DNA of 64,000 nucleotides from Canna indica (GCA_034359265.1 CP136890.1:85957501-86021500), one strand, 5' to 3'. Numbered from the stretch's first letter, positions 48,391 to 61,540 are shown. Made by a program: numbers and translations. Notes: generated from the letters alone by a model not told the origin.

Positions 48391-50006
48391 AGTACTTCCT
48401 CGTAGATTTCAAACCAAGCCGTGAAGACTGAAGAGGGAGGAGCGATAGGCAGGGTACATGTCGGGTAATGGCTTAACGGGCTATGGAGAATTGGTTGTTC
48501 TTTGAAGTAAAAATCATCAATTGCACAGCCCAACTTAATTTATGGAATCACTCTTCTTTGAAAATATGGCAATCAAAGATCTGATCAAGGTTCCCTACGG
48601 TGTTTTAAATCAAATTTACAAATGAAAAAAAATATATTTCGAACTTCAATCGCCCAGTCAGCTACCACCTACTTGCCGATTAATGAGCACAATACAATAA
48701 GGGTTTGTTTGGTACGTTGTATTGTATTAATCTATAGTAGTAGTCTGTATTAGCTAACCTATCTAGTATTAATCTGTATTGTATTGTTATTATACAGTGT
48801 TTGGTGTAGACATGTATAATGAGTCTGTATAATCAGCATGCTAAAATTATTTTGATTAATTTCACATTTTATATTTATATTTTTTATGTTAAAATTTAAA
48901 TTTTAACATTTTAGTTATTGATTAATTTAAATTTTATGTTAAAATTTTGATTAATTTAACACAAAATATAAATTTAATATAATTTTTTTTTGTTAAATTA
49001 ATCAAAATTTATGTTAAAATTTTGATCAATTTAACATTATTTTGATTAATTTAAATTTTTTATGTTAAAATTTAAATTTAATTGAATGAGTACTATGTTC
49101 ACTTCATATCACAGTTTAAGAAAACCAGACTAAATTGGTCGTATCAACCATAGAATTATTCTGGGATTCTGTCGACTAAATGGATCAAAAATAATTCAAA
49201 AAAAAGTTTAATTTGGGCTAGTCGGTTGAAAAATACTGTGACAGAATTAACTAAATCTACATAGATTTGAGGGAGCGAAAGAAAGGAGGATGGGAAATGG
49301 GAAGCACCTCAAGAAAATTTGCAGGTAGGGGAGGCCGGAGGCTGGGAGAGATCGCCGCCACGCCAAGATGCGGATCGGGAAGGGGATCGTGAGATGTGAG
49401 CCGCCGCCGGCAGATTGGGTGCAGGAGGAGTGGGGATGCAGATCGCCGCCGGGATGCAGTGGAGACGGGAGAGACGGAGAGTGAAGAGGGAGGGTGGTGC
49501 GACGGCTATGGAGTGAGAAGGGGAAAGGATGCGTGTGCGTGAGGTGAAGAGACGGGTTCGGGTTAACGGGTTTGGGTTAATGGATTTTGAGCTTTTCATG
49601 ATATACCTATTATCTAATATACCGGATAACTAAATATATAATTTAATTCCGGATACCGATTTCGATTCCAATTCCGGATTTGAATATCCGAAATGATGAA
49701 ATCAGAATTAGAACCGAATTTAATTGATTCTTGATTAATTATCCGAATTCTATCCGAATTTATTTTAGATTGATTTGATACCCATGCTTACTTATAAAAG
49801 GTGTTATGTTTTAAAATTTATCAATAAAAAATTATATAATTTTATAAAAATTAAAGTTACCAATAACGAAAATGTACGATAGACATTATAATTTATAAAT
49901 TGTAATTATCTAATTTTATATTTTTATATTTAAATCCATTAAATACAATTTTATAAAGGAAATGTACTTTTTCAATTTAAACACGATGGATTTTTACTCA
50001 TGGGCT
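48391..50006. other. Upstream of the Rab GGTase gene, no other gene supported
   Basis: The first about 170 bp probably hold its promoter. At 48703 gggtttgtttggtacgttg resembles a MITE end without a visible partner. 49260-49600 is a GC-rich patch whose minus-strand frame (49309-49599) has no domain. Confidence 0.4.
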
Positions 50007-50032
50007 AAAGTCTCTAACCGGTTAGAGACTTT
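50007..50032. repeat. Perfect 26-bp palindrome
   Basis: The sequence aaagtctctaacc is followed directly by its exact reverse complement. Diverged versions (tctaatgcattagagac and similar) recur through the following 1.7 kb. Confidence 0.95.
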
Positions 50033-50262
50033 GAACAAAAATTTATATATATATATATATATATAATTTAAATTTATAAAATATTTTTATGATAAAAATA
50101 AAATATTAGAGAATAAAAAATATATTTTCCAAACTCTCTAATTTATTAAAGTCTTTTCACAAAGTCTATAAATTTAAATTTAAATTAAAAATTATGAAAT
50201 ATTTTAATGTAAAATATTTTTTTGTATTGTAGTATTTTTTTGTATCATTAAAAAATTATTTC

Positions 50263-51975
50263 TTGAATTTAAATATTTTTTTTAAAAAATTATAAAATTA
50301 TTATAGACTTTGCACGAAAGTCTTTAATAAGTTAAAGACTTTATTTATAATAATTTTGTAATTATAAAAAAATAAAATTTAATTCACAAAATATATAATA
50401 TAAAAGATGTGCTAGAGTCTATCAAAATATTTTGAACAAAAAATATTTTACTATTTTTAATTAAAAATTAGTTTTATAGGCTTTGAGCAAAAGTTTCTAA
50501 TGCATTAGAGACTTTTGCCCAAAAGTCTATAATACTTTTATAATTAAAAAAAAAATATTTTAAAAAAATATAAAAGATGTATTGTGGTTCAAAAAAAATA
50601 TTTTTCATCAAAATATTTTATAATTTTTAATTTAAACTTAGATTTATAGACTTTATGCAAAACTTTTTAATGAATTAGAGAGTTTGAAAATATATTTTTT
50701 AGACTCGAATACATCATTTTTATTATATTTTTTTATAAATTAAAATTATTCTTTAATATTTTTTTAATTTTTAACCAAAGTCTAGACTTTGGCCAAGGGA
50801 TAAAATGAGTACCAAATTCATTAAATTTTTGTTTTGAAAATTTTGACCCCCAATATTCTAATCTGAGAATTTTTATCTCCCAAAATCCGATTTTGAAAAA
50901 TTTCTGTTTGCACATTTCAATTTTGTAAATTAAATATATATTAGTCCTTTATCAACAAACTTTTTAGAAAAATTCTAACATACTTAATTATACAATAAAG
51001 ATAACTGTTTATATTTCTAAAATACGTCCACTTTTATTTTTTTTAAATATTTATTTTTCATAAGTTCATAGAATTATAAAAAAATTTATATTTTATGATA
51101 TTATAAAAATTATATTACATGAATTCGAATATTTTTTAAAAAAAATTATAAATCTATTATAGACTTTGCACAAAAGTCTTTAATGAATTAAAGACTTTTA
51201 TTTATAATAATTTTATAATTATAAAAAAATAAAATTTAATTCACAAAAATATATATATATATGTGATATAAAAGATGTGTTAGAGTCTATCAAAATATTT
51301 TGAATAAAAAATATTTTATTATTTTTAATTAAAAATTAGTTTTATAGACTTTGGGCAAAAGTTTCTAATGCATTAGAGACTTTTGCCCAAAGTCTATAAT
51401 AATTTTATAATTAAAAAACAATTAATTAGTAAAATATTTTTAAAAAATATAAAAGATGTTTCGTGGTTTAAAAAAATATTTTTCATCAAAATATTTTACA
51501 ACTTTTAATTTAAATTTAGATTTATAGACTTTATGCAAAACTCTTTTATGAATTAGAGAGTTTGAAAATATATTTTTTAAACTCTAATACCTCAATTTTA
51601 TTATATATTTTTTTATAAATTATTTTTTTTTTTAATTTTTAACCAAAGTCTCTAATTGATTAGAGATTTTGACCAATTGATAAAATGAGTATCAAATTCA
51701 CTAAATTCCTATTTTAAAAATTTTGACCCCCAATATTCGGATTTGGAAATTTCCTTCTCCTAAAATCCGATTTTGAAAAATTCTTGTTTAAACATTTCAA
51801 TTTTGTAAATTGCAAATATATTAGTCCTTTATCAACAAACTTTTTAGAAAAATTCTAACATACTTAATTATACAATAAAAATTATCTGTTTATATTTCTA
51901 AAATACTCCCACTTTTATTTTGAAAAAATATTTATTTTTCATAAGTTCATAAAATTATAAAAAATTATATTTTAG
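50263..51975. repeat. AT-rich tandem duplication, two units of about 857 bp
   Basis: Units run at about 50263-51120 and 51121-51975, aligned along their whole length. Shared anchors include ttctaatgcattagagactt (50493 and 51363), tgacccccaatattc (about 50845 and 51724) and tcctttatcaacaaactt. Divergence is moderate. Each unit holds several imperfect palindromes of the agtctctaat / attagagact type. No coding signal. Confidence 0.85.
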
Positions 51976-51989
51976 TCTATTATCAATAG

Positions 51990-52032
<43 letters not shown>

Positions 52033-52048
52033 TTTTCAATTTTTTGCA

Positions 52049-52057
52049 AATAAAGTA
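52049..52057. repeat. Left 9-bp target duplication of the DELLA Pack-MULE
   Basis: AATAAAGTA, identical to 54013-54021. Nine bases is the Mutator hallmark. Confidence 0.93.
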
Positions 52058-52296
52058 GGGGTAATAAATGAAAATAGCTTTAACTTTCACGAATTTTTTC
52101 CATTTTGACCAATCCTTTGATTTGTCTCAATTATATATAAAAAGTTTAACATTTGTTTCAATAATAGACTCCCGTCATTTAACCGTGAAGTCGCCCATTA
52201 ACTTGCTGACGTGGTAATCCGAAAATAATTTTAAATTCCTTCCCACTTGCCATGTCACCTCAATATATACATATTATATTCTAATATCTATCTGGT

Positions 52297-52327
<31 letters not shown>

Positions 52328-54012
52328 CGGCATGCACAGGGCGCCCTGTGTGAGGCAACCTCTGCTTCAACTTGCTCTTTCTCTTCCTCGATCCCTTCTC
52401 CTCCATCGTCGCCTTCTCATCCATATGGTGCAGCAGCGCGGATCTCCCATCGAAGATGATTGAATCTCTTAGGGAACCGAAACGCATGAGGACTTGCTCT
52501 TCTTCGTCTTCTCCAGGCGAAATTGCCAGTGGGGTGACGGGGTTGTCGACAGAGAATGCCTCATTAGCGAAATCGACGACGGGGCTACTAGTGGTTGTGG
52601 TAGATACGCAGGTGACGGGGATCCGCCTGGTGCACGCACGGCTAGCGTGCCCCGAGGTGGTGCAGCAGGAGAACTTCAAGGCCGCAAATGCCCTGGTAAA
52701 GCAAATCTCGATGCTAGCCGCTGCCCAGGGCGGCCCAATGCGGAAAGTGGCCGGGTACTTTGCTGAAGCCATTGCACGCAGAATCTACTGCCATTGCCCA
52801 CGCCCGTCGGACCGCACCGCCCTCGACTCGCCAGCCTTGGACGACCTTCTCCACGTGCACTTCTATAAGAGCTGTCCCAACCTCAAGTTTGCCCACTTCA
52901 CGGCGAATCAGGCCATCCTCGAGGCCTTTGCTAGTTGTCGTCGCGTACACGTCATTGACTTCGGCTTGAGGCAGGGGATGCAGTGGCCAACACTTGCCCT
53001 CCGCCCGGGCGAACCGCTGTCTTTCCACCTAACTGGCATCGGGCCACCGCAGGCGGATCACTCTAATGCACTACAGCAGGTTGGCTGGAAGCTGGCCGTG
53101 CTCGCGAAGAATATCGGCATCGAATTCCACTTCCGTGGCTTCGTGGCCGCAAGCCTCGCAAACCTCGAACCCCCGGATGCTGCTCAAACTGGAGAGCGGC
53201 AATAAAGGCGATCGCGGTGATTATGGGGAGGAGGAGGCGATGGCAGTGAACTCTGTAATGGAGCTGCACCGATTTCTGGCGCAGCCGGGAGCGATGGAGA
53301 AGGTGTTGGGGATGGTGCGCGCCTTGCGGTCGCGGATCGTAACGGTGGTGGAAGAGGAGGCGAACCACAACGGGAGGACCTTCATAGAGCGGTTCACCAA
53401 AGCGCTGCACTACTACTCGAGCATGTTCGACTCGCTGGAGAGCGGCAAAGCAAAGACGATGGAGGGTGAGACGGTGTCGGCAGCGGAGGAACAGCAGCAG
53501 CACCGAGCAATGGTGGAGGCGTACCTGGGGCGACAAATCTGCAATGTGGTAGCGTGCAAGGGGACGGAGCAAACGGAGCGACACGAGATGCTGGGGCAAC
53601 AGCGATGGCGGATGGCAAGGGCCGGCTTCGAGCCAGTGCACTTGGGATCCAATGCCTACAAGCAGGCGAGCATGCTCCTCGCTCTCTACACTAGCGACGA
53701 AGGGTTATGGGTGGAGGAGGCAGACGACTGCCTCACCCTCGATTGGCACACTCGACCCGAGAGAGAGAGGTGGGACCAGATAGATATTAAAATATAATAT
53801 GTATATATTAAGGTGACATGGTGAGTGGGGAGGGATTTAAAATTATTTTCGGATTACCACGTCAGCAAGTTAACGGACGACATCACGGTTAAATGACGGG
53901 AGACTATTATTGAAACAAATGTTAAACTTCTTATATACAATTGAGATCAATCAAAGGATTGATTAAAATTAAAAAATTCGCGAAAATTGAGGCTATTTTC
54001 GTCTATTACCCC
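52058..54012. mobile_element. Pack-MULE carrying a DELLA-type GRAS sequence, 1,955 bp
   Basis: The element starts ggggtaataaatgaaaatagc and ends with the inverted partner gctattttcgtctattacccc. The terminal inverted repeats are about 250-270 bp long (52058 to about 52328, and about 53759 to 54012) and meet the cargo at a (CT)n/(GA)n tract. The perfect 9-bp duplication AATAAAGTA flanks it. No transposase is present. The cargo is a GC-rich GRAS coding segment, against an AT-rich surrounding. Shared words with the foldback element at 14-16 kb (atagactcccgt, tttgtttcaa) suggest related MULE families. Confidence 0.95.
52372..53797 (+). pseudogene. Captured DELLA (GAI/RGA/SLR1-type) GRAS domain, frameshifted
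   Basis: Two frames cover the GRAS domain of a gibberellin-signalling repressor. The first (52372-53205) has [60 protein letters not shown] and [10 protein letters not shown]. The second (from about 53178 to 53797) has AVNSVMELHRFLAQPGA, RIVTVVEEEANHN, LHYYSSMFDSLE, YLGRQICNVVAC, RAGFEPVHLGSNAYKQAS and CLTLDWHTRP. They are joined across a one-base frameshift near 53170-53176. The N-terminal DELLA and TVHYNP regions are absent. About four residues are missing after QWP, and the C-terminal SAW end is cut by the MULE terminus. A functional repressor is therefore unlikely. The chimeric 5' start reads through the MULE edge. Confidence 0.92.
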
Positions 54013-54021
54013 AATAAAGTA
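54013..54021. repeat. Right 9-bp target duplication of the DELLA Pack-MULE
   Basis: AATAAAGTA, matching the left copy exactly. Confidence 0.93.
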
Positions 54022-57000
54022 ATATTAAGTTAAATAATGATCCTACATGCATAATTGTGAATAAAGTTGCATTTAAGTCATTATACTTACAAATCTTTGT
54101 TTTTAGTAATAATTTTTTTTTAAGATAAATATTTGAGTTGTTCATTTCAATAAATATAAATATGTAATTTATTAAGAGGGGAGGGATAATTACATTTTTT
54201 TTTTCTAATCCAGGCTAATAAAGGGATCTAGGTCCGGGTGATGCATTACTGATACACCATATTTTATATTATTTCATAATAATCACATATTTTAATTATT
54301 TTTTTAATTTATTAGTTAATTTCTCATTTAAAAACTTTTTAAATATTGTATAGTATTATTATAATATTATACAAGATGCTCAAGCAGTGTTCCAAACATG
54401 TCCTAAGTACAAAGATAAGATGACAATTAACTTAATGATATAAATTGAAAAATTAATTTAAATGATATAAGATATTGTTTGCACGACATAGGAGTGATTT
54501 CATATGTTTTTAAATAATAAAAGTCATTTTTTATTGTTTTAAGTTTAATGCTTAGAGTTCAATATCATTTGTTTCGCTAAACGCAAATTACTGAATTGAA
54601 CAACATGTATTAGACTATACTGGACAAGTCAAATAGTCCTGTCCGGCTAAAATGATCAAAATCCTCCTTATATAATTTCATGATCAAAATAAATATTATA
54701 TATTTTTAATAATTTATAATATTTATAAATATTAAGATTAACAAAGATAAAAAAAAATGTTCGTCAACTACAATATATAAGAAGATTTGATTTATCTAAT
54801 AGCTGGATTTCTATAGTTTATATTGTCCTAATATCATTTGATAAGGGAACACTTGCATTGACATCACATCTTGTCAATGAAAGAATTCTTGGGTGCTTAA
54901 TTGCCATTTCATTTGCTCGAAATAATCCGGTGTTGTTTGAATCTCTTGATGTAATACCACTGCTTACACAAGCGAAAATTCATAATAGTTATTGTCGAGT
55001 TGTTGTTACTTTATTATTATAATACTATCATAGTCTTCTATCCCCGCCATAGCTGAATTGACATGGAGTTGCCGGAGTGCCCGCCTGCCCGATTTGTGTG
55101 CAGCCAAATGAGGAGTAGCCGATGGTGCCGCCAGGGGTGGCCCATGAAATATTATGACCTAAGATAAAATTTTAAATTTGGGTATTTCATTTATTCAATA
55201 AATTAAATTAATATAATTTTTTATATAATTTTTTTTTTTTTTTGAGATGAGTGTTTGAGGAAGTCAGACATTGCTTTTATTTGGAATTGTGAACGACCGA
55301 CTATTAGAGGCTTAATTGCTTGGAGCTGACGAGTATAAAGAAGATGAAAAATTCGAAGATTGGGCAAAAATTTTGTTCGAGTAATATGCAATTACTTCAA
55401 GCATGATACATCTAATGATCCCCACAAATCATGACCCTCGGCCCACGTATTAATTCCAACGATGAATGAATTTTTTGGCGGAATTCAATTATCTGACAAT
55501 TGTCGGATAATACATGTCTTATGTTCGTCTCTTTGCATGCTTTAATTTTTTTTTCCATTTCCTAAAAATTAAAAATCATCTAAAAGAGAACTATAATTTG
55601 TGAACTAATAAAAATGCTTTTTCCCCCTCCAAAATAATAAGATTGAATTGAGTCTATTTAATTCTAATATATAAAAATTAATTAATTATGCACACAAATT
55701 CATAAAATAATTAGTAAATAATATAACAACCTAAGGATAATTAAAGCAATGCAAATAATAATTAAATTACACTCCAAATTAATTAATTAATCAAATCATA
55801 TAATATCGTGCTAATCAAAAGCACATTACAATGGTCTTTAGTACTTAATTCTCATATCTAAATTAAACTTTAAAAACATTCTTGCATTAATTCCATGGTA
55901 TCATAGCCTCACATCTCCCATTCTTCCACGTGCATTAATTCATATGCATGCATATATTAATTGACATGCATGGCATTAGACCCATCCACCTGGGGCCTAA
56001 GGCAATTGCCTTATTGGCCTAGTGGATGGGCCGACCCTGGGTGCCGCACGTCCTCGCTTGTGGCCACTTCGCCTACGAGTAGTGTTTTGCGGCTCTCTCC
56101 CTGCCATGCCCCGCCCTCCCCGACGCCCTCCGCTGTCCCGCCTGTACCCAGGTCATCCCCTTCCCCGCTCTTAATTTGGGCCCATCGCCCTACCCAAGAA
56201 CATCGACCTCCTTCGCCTCCCTTCTTCGCCTTGTCCTCTTCTCTCTCCCCTTCCGTTTTTTGATGCTAAATCCAACTCATCTAGATGTTTGGGATTCTTG
56301 CCCCCAATCGTAGGCCAACGAGGTCTTCACTCCATCTGGAAAGGTTGGATATTGCATCAAAATGTCATTTCTCTCCTCTCCGATGGAGGTGCAATTGACA
56401 AGATTATGGTGGCTACCTCTGCTTCATCTCCTCTCGGTTGCCCCTGGTTCTTGTGTGCAAACCAACTTGTGAGTCTACTGCCTCTCGCTACAGCCTCATC
56501 ATCTTTGAAAGAACCTAGATGGTTTTGTCGCAGCTATACAACGTGCATAGTGAAGCGATTTCACACACAAAGAGACAGTGTGTTCAGAAATGTTACCACT
56601 TGGCGTCCTTGATGGTAGAGTGGAGATATTCTGGCCTAATGCGAAATCTTAAGATGTGACCTTTCATTTATTTAATAAAAGTAATATAAACATTTATGTA
56701 AGTTTTATTTTCCATGTGACCTATTTAATTTCTTACCAATAACAAAAACAAACTAATATATTCTCACTAGCTACGTATAAATTTAAAAGTAATACAAATA
56801 TAAGAGATAATAGAAGGTCGGACCAATAGAATCTGGGTGTGGAAGTTGACGATTCACTTGATTAATAAAGAGATTGCTTCGAGATTCTACCGTTATTGCG
56901 CCGATTCTTCTGAACTAATTTGCAACAACACTACAAGTTGGGACTGCTTTGGAGAATGTAGTATGCAACAACTTGGCAGCAGTGGACTACAAGTTTGGAG

Positions 57001-57472
57001 TGCTTTGGTGTTAATTACAAGTCAGCAACCTGACAGCAACACCGACGGAGAATGTAGTTCGCAAGAGCAAGAACGCAACAACTTTGCAGCAGTAGCGAGA
57101 GACGAGAGTTGGAACTACTACGGAAGAACGGGGACAAGAGGCGAAGAGGGAGAAGATTAGTGTTTAAGGAGGTCGGGCATTGCTGTAAAAATGAGATTTT
57201 ATCTGGACCTATGGAGTGTGGATGACCGATTGTTGGAGGCTTGGAGGCTTGGAGCAAGACGAAGATGAAGACGAAGAGTCCGAACTTTTGGATATAAATA
57301 AGGCTCAATTTGTATATGGTGTACCAATTGAATAGATCTAATAATTATTTCAGATCTAATGGGGGAGGCTCGATGCGTGAGAGTGCCTAGGGGATGGGGC
57401 CCCGGGTGGAAAGTGAAAGAGTCAAAGAGACAAAATTAAAAGTGCAATATCATTCCTTCGTATCTCGGGAAG
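54022..57472. other. Intergenic, AT-rich with GC patches, no gene supported
   Basis: Two diverged copies of one sequence lie here: about 55245-55345 (gtgtttgaggaagtcagacattgc) and about 57158-57270 (gtgtttaaggaggtcgggcattgc). Frames at 55961-56263, 56289-56612 and 56837-57160 have no recognised domain and look like decayed repeat or gene debris. Confidence 0.45.
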
Positions 57473-58134
57473 TGTAATGTCCAAAATTTTAATAATAATA
57501 TTTTATCCTTAAGCAGAGGATCGTAGACTCGAGTTAGCGCGGACTGGCGGAGAGCTTCATGATTAAATCCGGGTAAGCAATTAATATAGAAAAATTTAGA
57601 AAAAAATTATTTATTATATTTCTGTGATTTAGCATGCTAAGATGATAGAGGGTCTCGAGTCGACTCTAGCGGTTCAATCAGAACTCGAATCGGAGTTAGA
57701 ATGAGTTAGATATGAACTTTATAAGTCAATTTACTTAGGAGGGGCAAATTGGTCATTTGGGGCCCAACCTGGCCCCACAAAAATGAACCTGGGGCGTGCG
57801 TCTAGGGGTTTAGCTGCAGGCCACCCGAGGCATAGAGAGAGAGGAGAGAGAGGGCATCGCCAAAAGGGGAAGATCCAATCCGGAGGTGGAATTCCGCGAG
57901 TTCGTTTCGATTATAGGAAGATCCTTAGCGCCTTCTTCCTTTCTGTCTTCTCCAAAAAGGTGAGTGAATTTAGCCCTTTTCCCCCAATTTCTTCATCCAT
58001 GCTGCCGCCCCTATGTCATGGGGATTTCGTCAAATTTTTATGTGTTTTTCTCGTATCGGATTGGATCTTCGGATTGAGGATTTTCTCGTCGTCGTCGTGA
58101 ATTTGTTGGATTGATTTTTAGACGATTTGGCCGC

Positions 58135-60770
58135 TGTAATATCCTAGATATTTAATTATATTCTTTTCCTTTATGTTTGTATTTGTCAGTCTAGTGGGCT
58201 AGTTCGAGGTCGAGCCGAGTCGACTTGTGGTCTGGTGCGAGCTCGCGAGCTTGGGTAAGTTGAGTTGTGAGTTATAATTATGTAGCTAATTTATTTGATT
58301 ATGTTACATGTGGATGTGCATGTGTTTATTGTTTGTATTTCTCTCTTGGGGTTAGTTTGGGTTAGTGGATCGCGGATTCGAGACGAGAAGAGTGCAGGTT
58401 AGGGTGTGGTTAGGTAGAAGTGGGAGGGGATTATAAATCCCCCCTAGGGCTGACGGCTCCCTATTGGAGCCGCCCAGCCGATTGAAGGAGAAGAGAGGAG
58501 CCAGTCGCCTGAGCCATCGAGCAGCCAGTCGCAAAGCCGCCGCCTCCTTTCTTCCCCTATCCCTTCCTTGGAGCCGAGCAGTGAGGAGCCGCCCAGCCAA
58601 GCCGAGCTAGCCCCTCTCCTTTCCCCTTTCCCTCTCCTCAAGCCGGCGGCTTGAGGTGAGCCGCCGCCCATCTTTCCCCCTTCCTTGAGTCGAGCCGCCA
58701 TCTTTTGAAGCCCGAATCGAGGGCCATCATCCGGGATTTCTTCTTTAATCATCCTTCCTATTTAGGTGAGTGATTTTACCCCTCCTTCTCGGGTTTCTTC
58801 GAGTTCTTGAAGCCGTTCTTGAAGGTCTGGATGATTTTATTTTGTTTTCCAATGATCTCTCGATTTATCGTTGATCTTTTGGGTGCCGTATTTGAGGAGT
58901 CCCTAAACCTTCCCTTATGTGGCTCGACAGCCCTAGGATGACCCTAGGGTTGCTCGGCCAAGGTGGAAAAGGGGGCGCTCTCCAAGTGTTCGATGAATTG
59001 CCTAAGAGAAAGGTGTAGATTTTTCTTGCCTCTATGCTTTTAATTTGTTTATCAAATCTTGATGCTTATAATTTAAAAGCACGCTTTATAATAAATCTGT
59101 GATTTTTGGGTAAAAATCATGTTTCTAAAAATTAAGATCTTGATATTGATGCCATGAAGGTTCTTGAAGAAAGTTTCTTGATCATGATGATTGGTTCTTA
59201 TTTATAGTATGGTTGGTACTTGTTAGCCTTTATGTTAAGTATGAAAATTGAAAAATTTATCTCAAGATTATATTCTGTTTAAATGGTAATTAAGGGCTTA
59301 ATTTCTGTAAATTTTGGATTTATTTTCATGCAATGCTGAAAATTTGATGTTGCTGGAAATTACATATTGAGATGATGAATCGGTGCTATTTTCCAATTGC
59401 TTGTTGTGATGTATGTATTTATCTGAACATAGTCGTGTAACATATCATTTCGACCAGAAAATATAGTTTGGAAACATATGACATACTTTGGAGACCTGAT
59501 TCGGGTTAGATACATCAGTTTTGGGTATGACAGTAAACTAAAACAAAACCCCTAATCTTGGTGATATAAATTTTAATTGCATAATTAAAATTGGGCAAGA
59601 GGTCAGCATAATCTGTTATGAACCAACAAGTAAAGTTTATGCATGAAATAAAATCGCACAGGTTATGACATTACGGGTCTAGGAGTTGAGGTCGGGTATT
59701 GGAGTGTTGAGACGCTTTCCAATAAGGACACCCCTAAGACACCGTAGGAGAGACTTGACTTTGGTCATGTTGTGCCATATCTTTGTGAAATGGCGGAGAG
59801 GCTTGTTGAGGAGCCGGATTGCGGGCTAGCCCCGGGAGATTGGATGACTAATTCCCAATATGTGGAACAAGTTTGGTTGAGCAAATCCCAACTATTTTGG
59901 TTGGTCTCGTGGGATAAGTTTGGAGGACCTACCCCATTATTCCCGAGGTAATTTTAAGGAATAAGTTCGGAGGGTCTACCCGATTACTCCTGTGATATTT
60001 TAAAGGGACAAGTTCGGATGAGCGAATCTCGATTGTCCCTACGCATCTCGTGGAGCAAGTTCGGAGGGCCTTCCCGATTGCTCCCGAGTTTCTTTATGCT
60101 AGGACAAGCTCGGAGGGCCTTCCCGATTATCCTAGTACGTGTTGTTGCCTTAGGGAATAGTAGGCTTAGGCCTGTTAATCTTCACCGTTTGGGTGTTGGA
60201 TGCCTTCGGGCAGGTGGTGGCCAGATGGCCTGTTAGCTGGTCACTCCCTTGTGACCTTTTCCTGCTTGAGTTAGGAGTTTGTTTTATGCATCTTATATGT
60301 GATGTTGTTTTTTTGTAGGGGTTGGTAGAACCGCTCATTGAGTTATTTGAACTCATCCGTTGTCGTTGTTTTATTTTGTAGAGCTTGGCTGGAGCACTTG
60401 GCGCAACTGGAGGTCAGATGAGCCACATGATCTCATAATAGTCCTGGTTATGGGTCATAGTCGAGTCTGTAGTAGTTTGTCATGCACTTTTATTTTAGTA
60501 TTTTAGAGTTGTAGTCCTATGGGGACATTCATATTTTATTCAGATTTTATTTAAATATCAGTATTGATACTCTTTGATTCATGTTATTCCGCCCTCATGC
60601 TTTTGATAAAAACTATATTGTTTAATGAAATCTGTTTATATTTCTCTTTATAAATAAACTGTTGTTTCTTTTCACTATCTTTTGTGAGTTGGCATGTGTA
60701 TGAGTTAGGCTGTGGGGTATAGGCACGTATACCCTGGTCGGTCACGTGACCCTGAGTTTGGGGCGTGACA
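58135..60770. mobile_element. Solo LTR, 2,636 bp, with 5-bp target duplication
   Basis: It begins TGTAATATCC and ends GGGGCGTGACA (TG...CA). The 5-bp duplication GCCGC flanks it at 58130-58134 and 60771-60775. No internal retroviral-type genes or second LTR are present. The simplest reading is recombination between two LTRs of one element. The pattern of a TGTAATATCC start with a GGGGCGTGACA end is common in large plant gypsy LTRs. Confidence 0.8.
59870..60140. repeat. Minisatellite of about 55-60 bp inside the solo LTR
   Basis: About five degenerate units share (a)caagttcggagggccttcccgatt-like words, at about 59910, 59960, 60008, 60055 and 60100. Confidence 0.75.
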
Positions 60771-61540
60771 GCCGCCCCTTTCCTTGCTGTGCCGCCCCTC
60801 TTCTTCTTTGATTTCTTGAGGAAATCTTGGCTTTTCTTGTTGGTTGTTAGGTAATCTTGATGCTTGGTTGGTGTCTTGGTGAAAGAAGGAAGATTTTAGG
60901 ATTTCAGGGTATGCCGCCCCCCTTAGGTGGTTCCTTAAGAACCCTAGGGTGGCCGGCCATGTTAGGGATGATTTTTAGTGGTCCTAGATATAATTTCACA
61001 CCTAGGGAATACATTTTTAGGGTATGTTAAATTATATCTAATAGTTGTAAAATTGTAGAGACCTACAATTAGAAAATTAAGGATCCTAGAGACACCTAGA
61101 GACATAGGAACCCTAGGATGACACTTGGAGAGTTGACCCTAAGGAAACCCAAGGGGGCCGAACCCTCCTTGCCTGTAGGGCATTCGGGTGAGGGGGGTAG
61201 GCCAACCCTAGGGTACACGACTAGGGACACTATGGCGAGTTTAAATTGTGTAGGGTCGCTAAATGATATTTCCTTATTCTAGTGTAACTTATGCTATTTA
61301 TTTTCCTCACCTACGTGCTTATGTTGTATACTTATAGTGTTATACTTATTGTATATGTTTAGCCGGATTGGCATGTTCCTACGTTGTTGGATGAACTATA
61401 TTTCTTTATTTATAGTTTGCTTATTTATGTTGAATAATTATGAATTCTGAGCATCATTATGATATATATATGGTTGGGTAGCGCATCTTTCATTATATAT
61501 ATACCTGCATGTGTGATGTGTTTGTTGTATTTTCAGGAAG

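Noticed and set aside
49309..49599. GC-rich minus-strand 96-codon frame
   Set aside because: No domain, no splice partners, low-complexity composition; more likely repeat-derived.
52281..53641. Minus-strand frames opposite the GRAS sequence
   Set aside because: They are shadows of GC-rich coding DNA on the plus strand, which carries the clear GRAS motifs.
55961..57160. Three plus-strand frames of about 100 codons
   Set aside because: No recognised domain and no convincing joins; composition suggests decayed repeat sequence.
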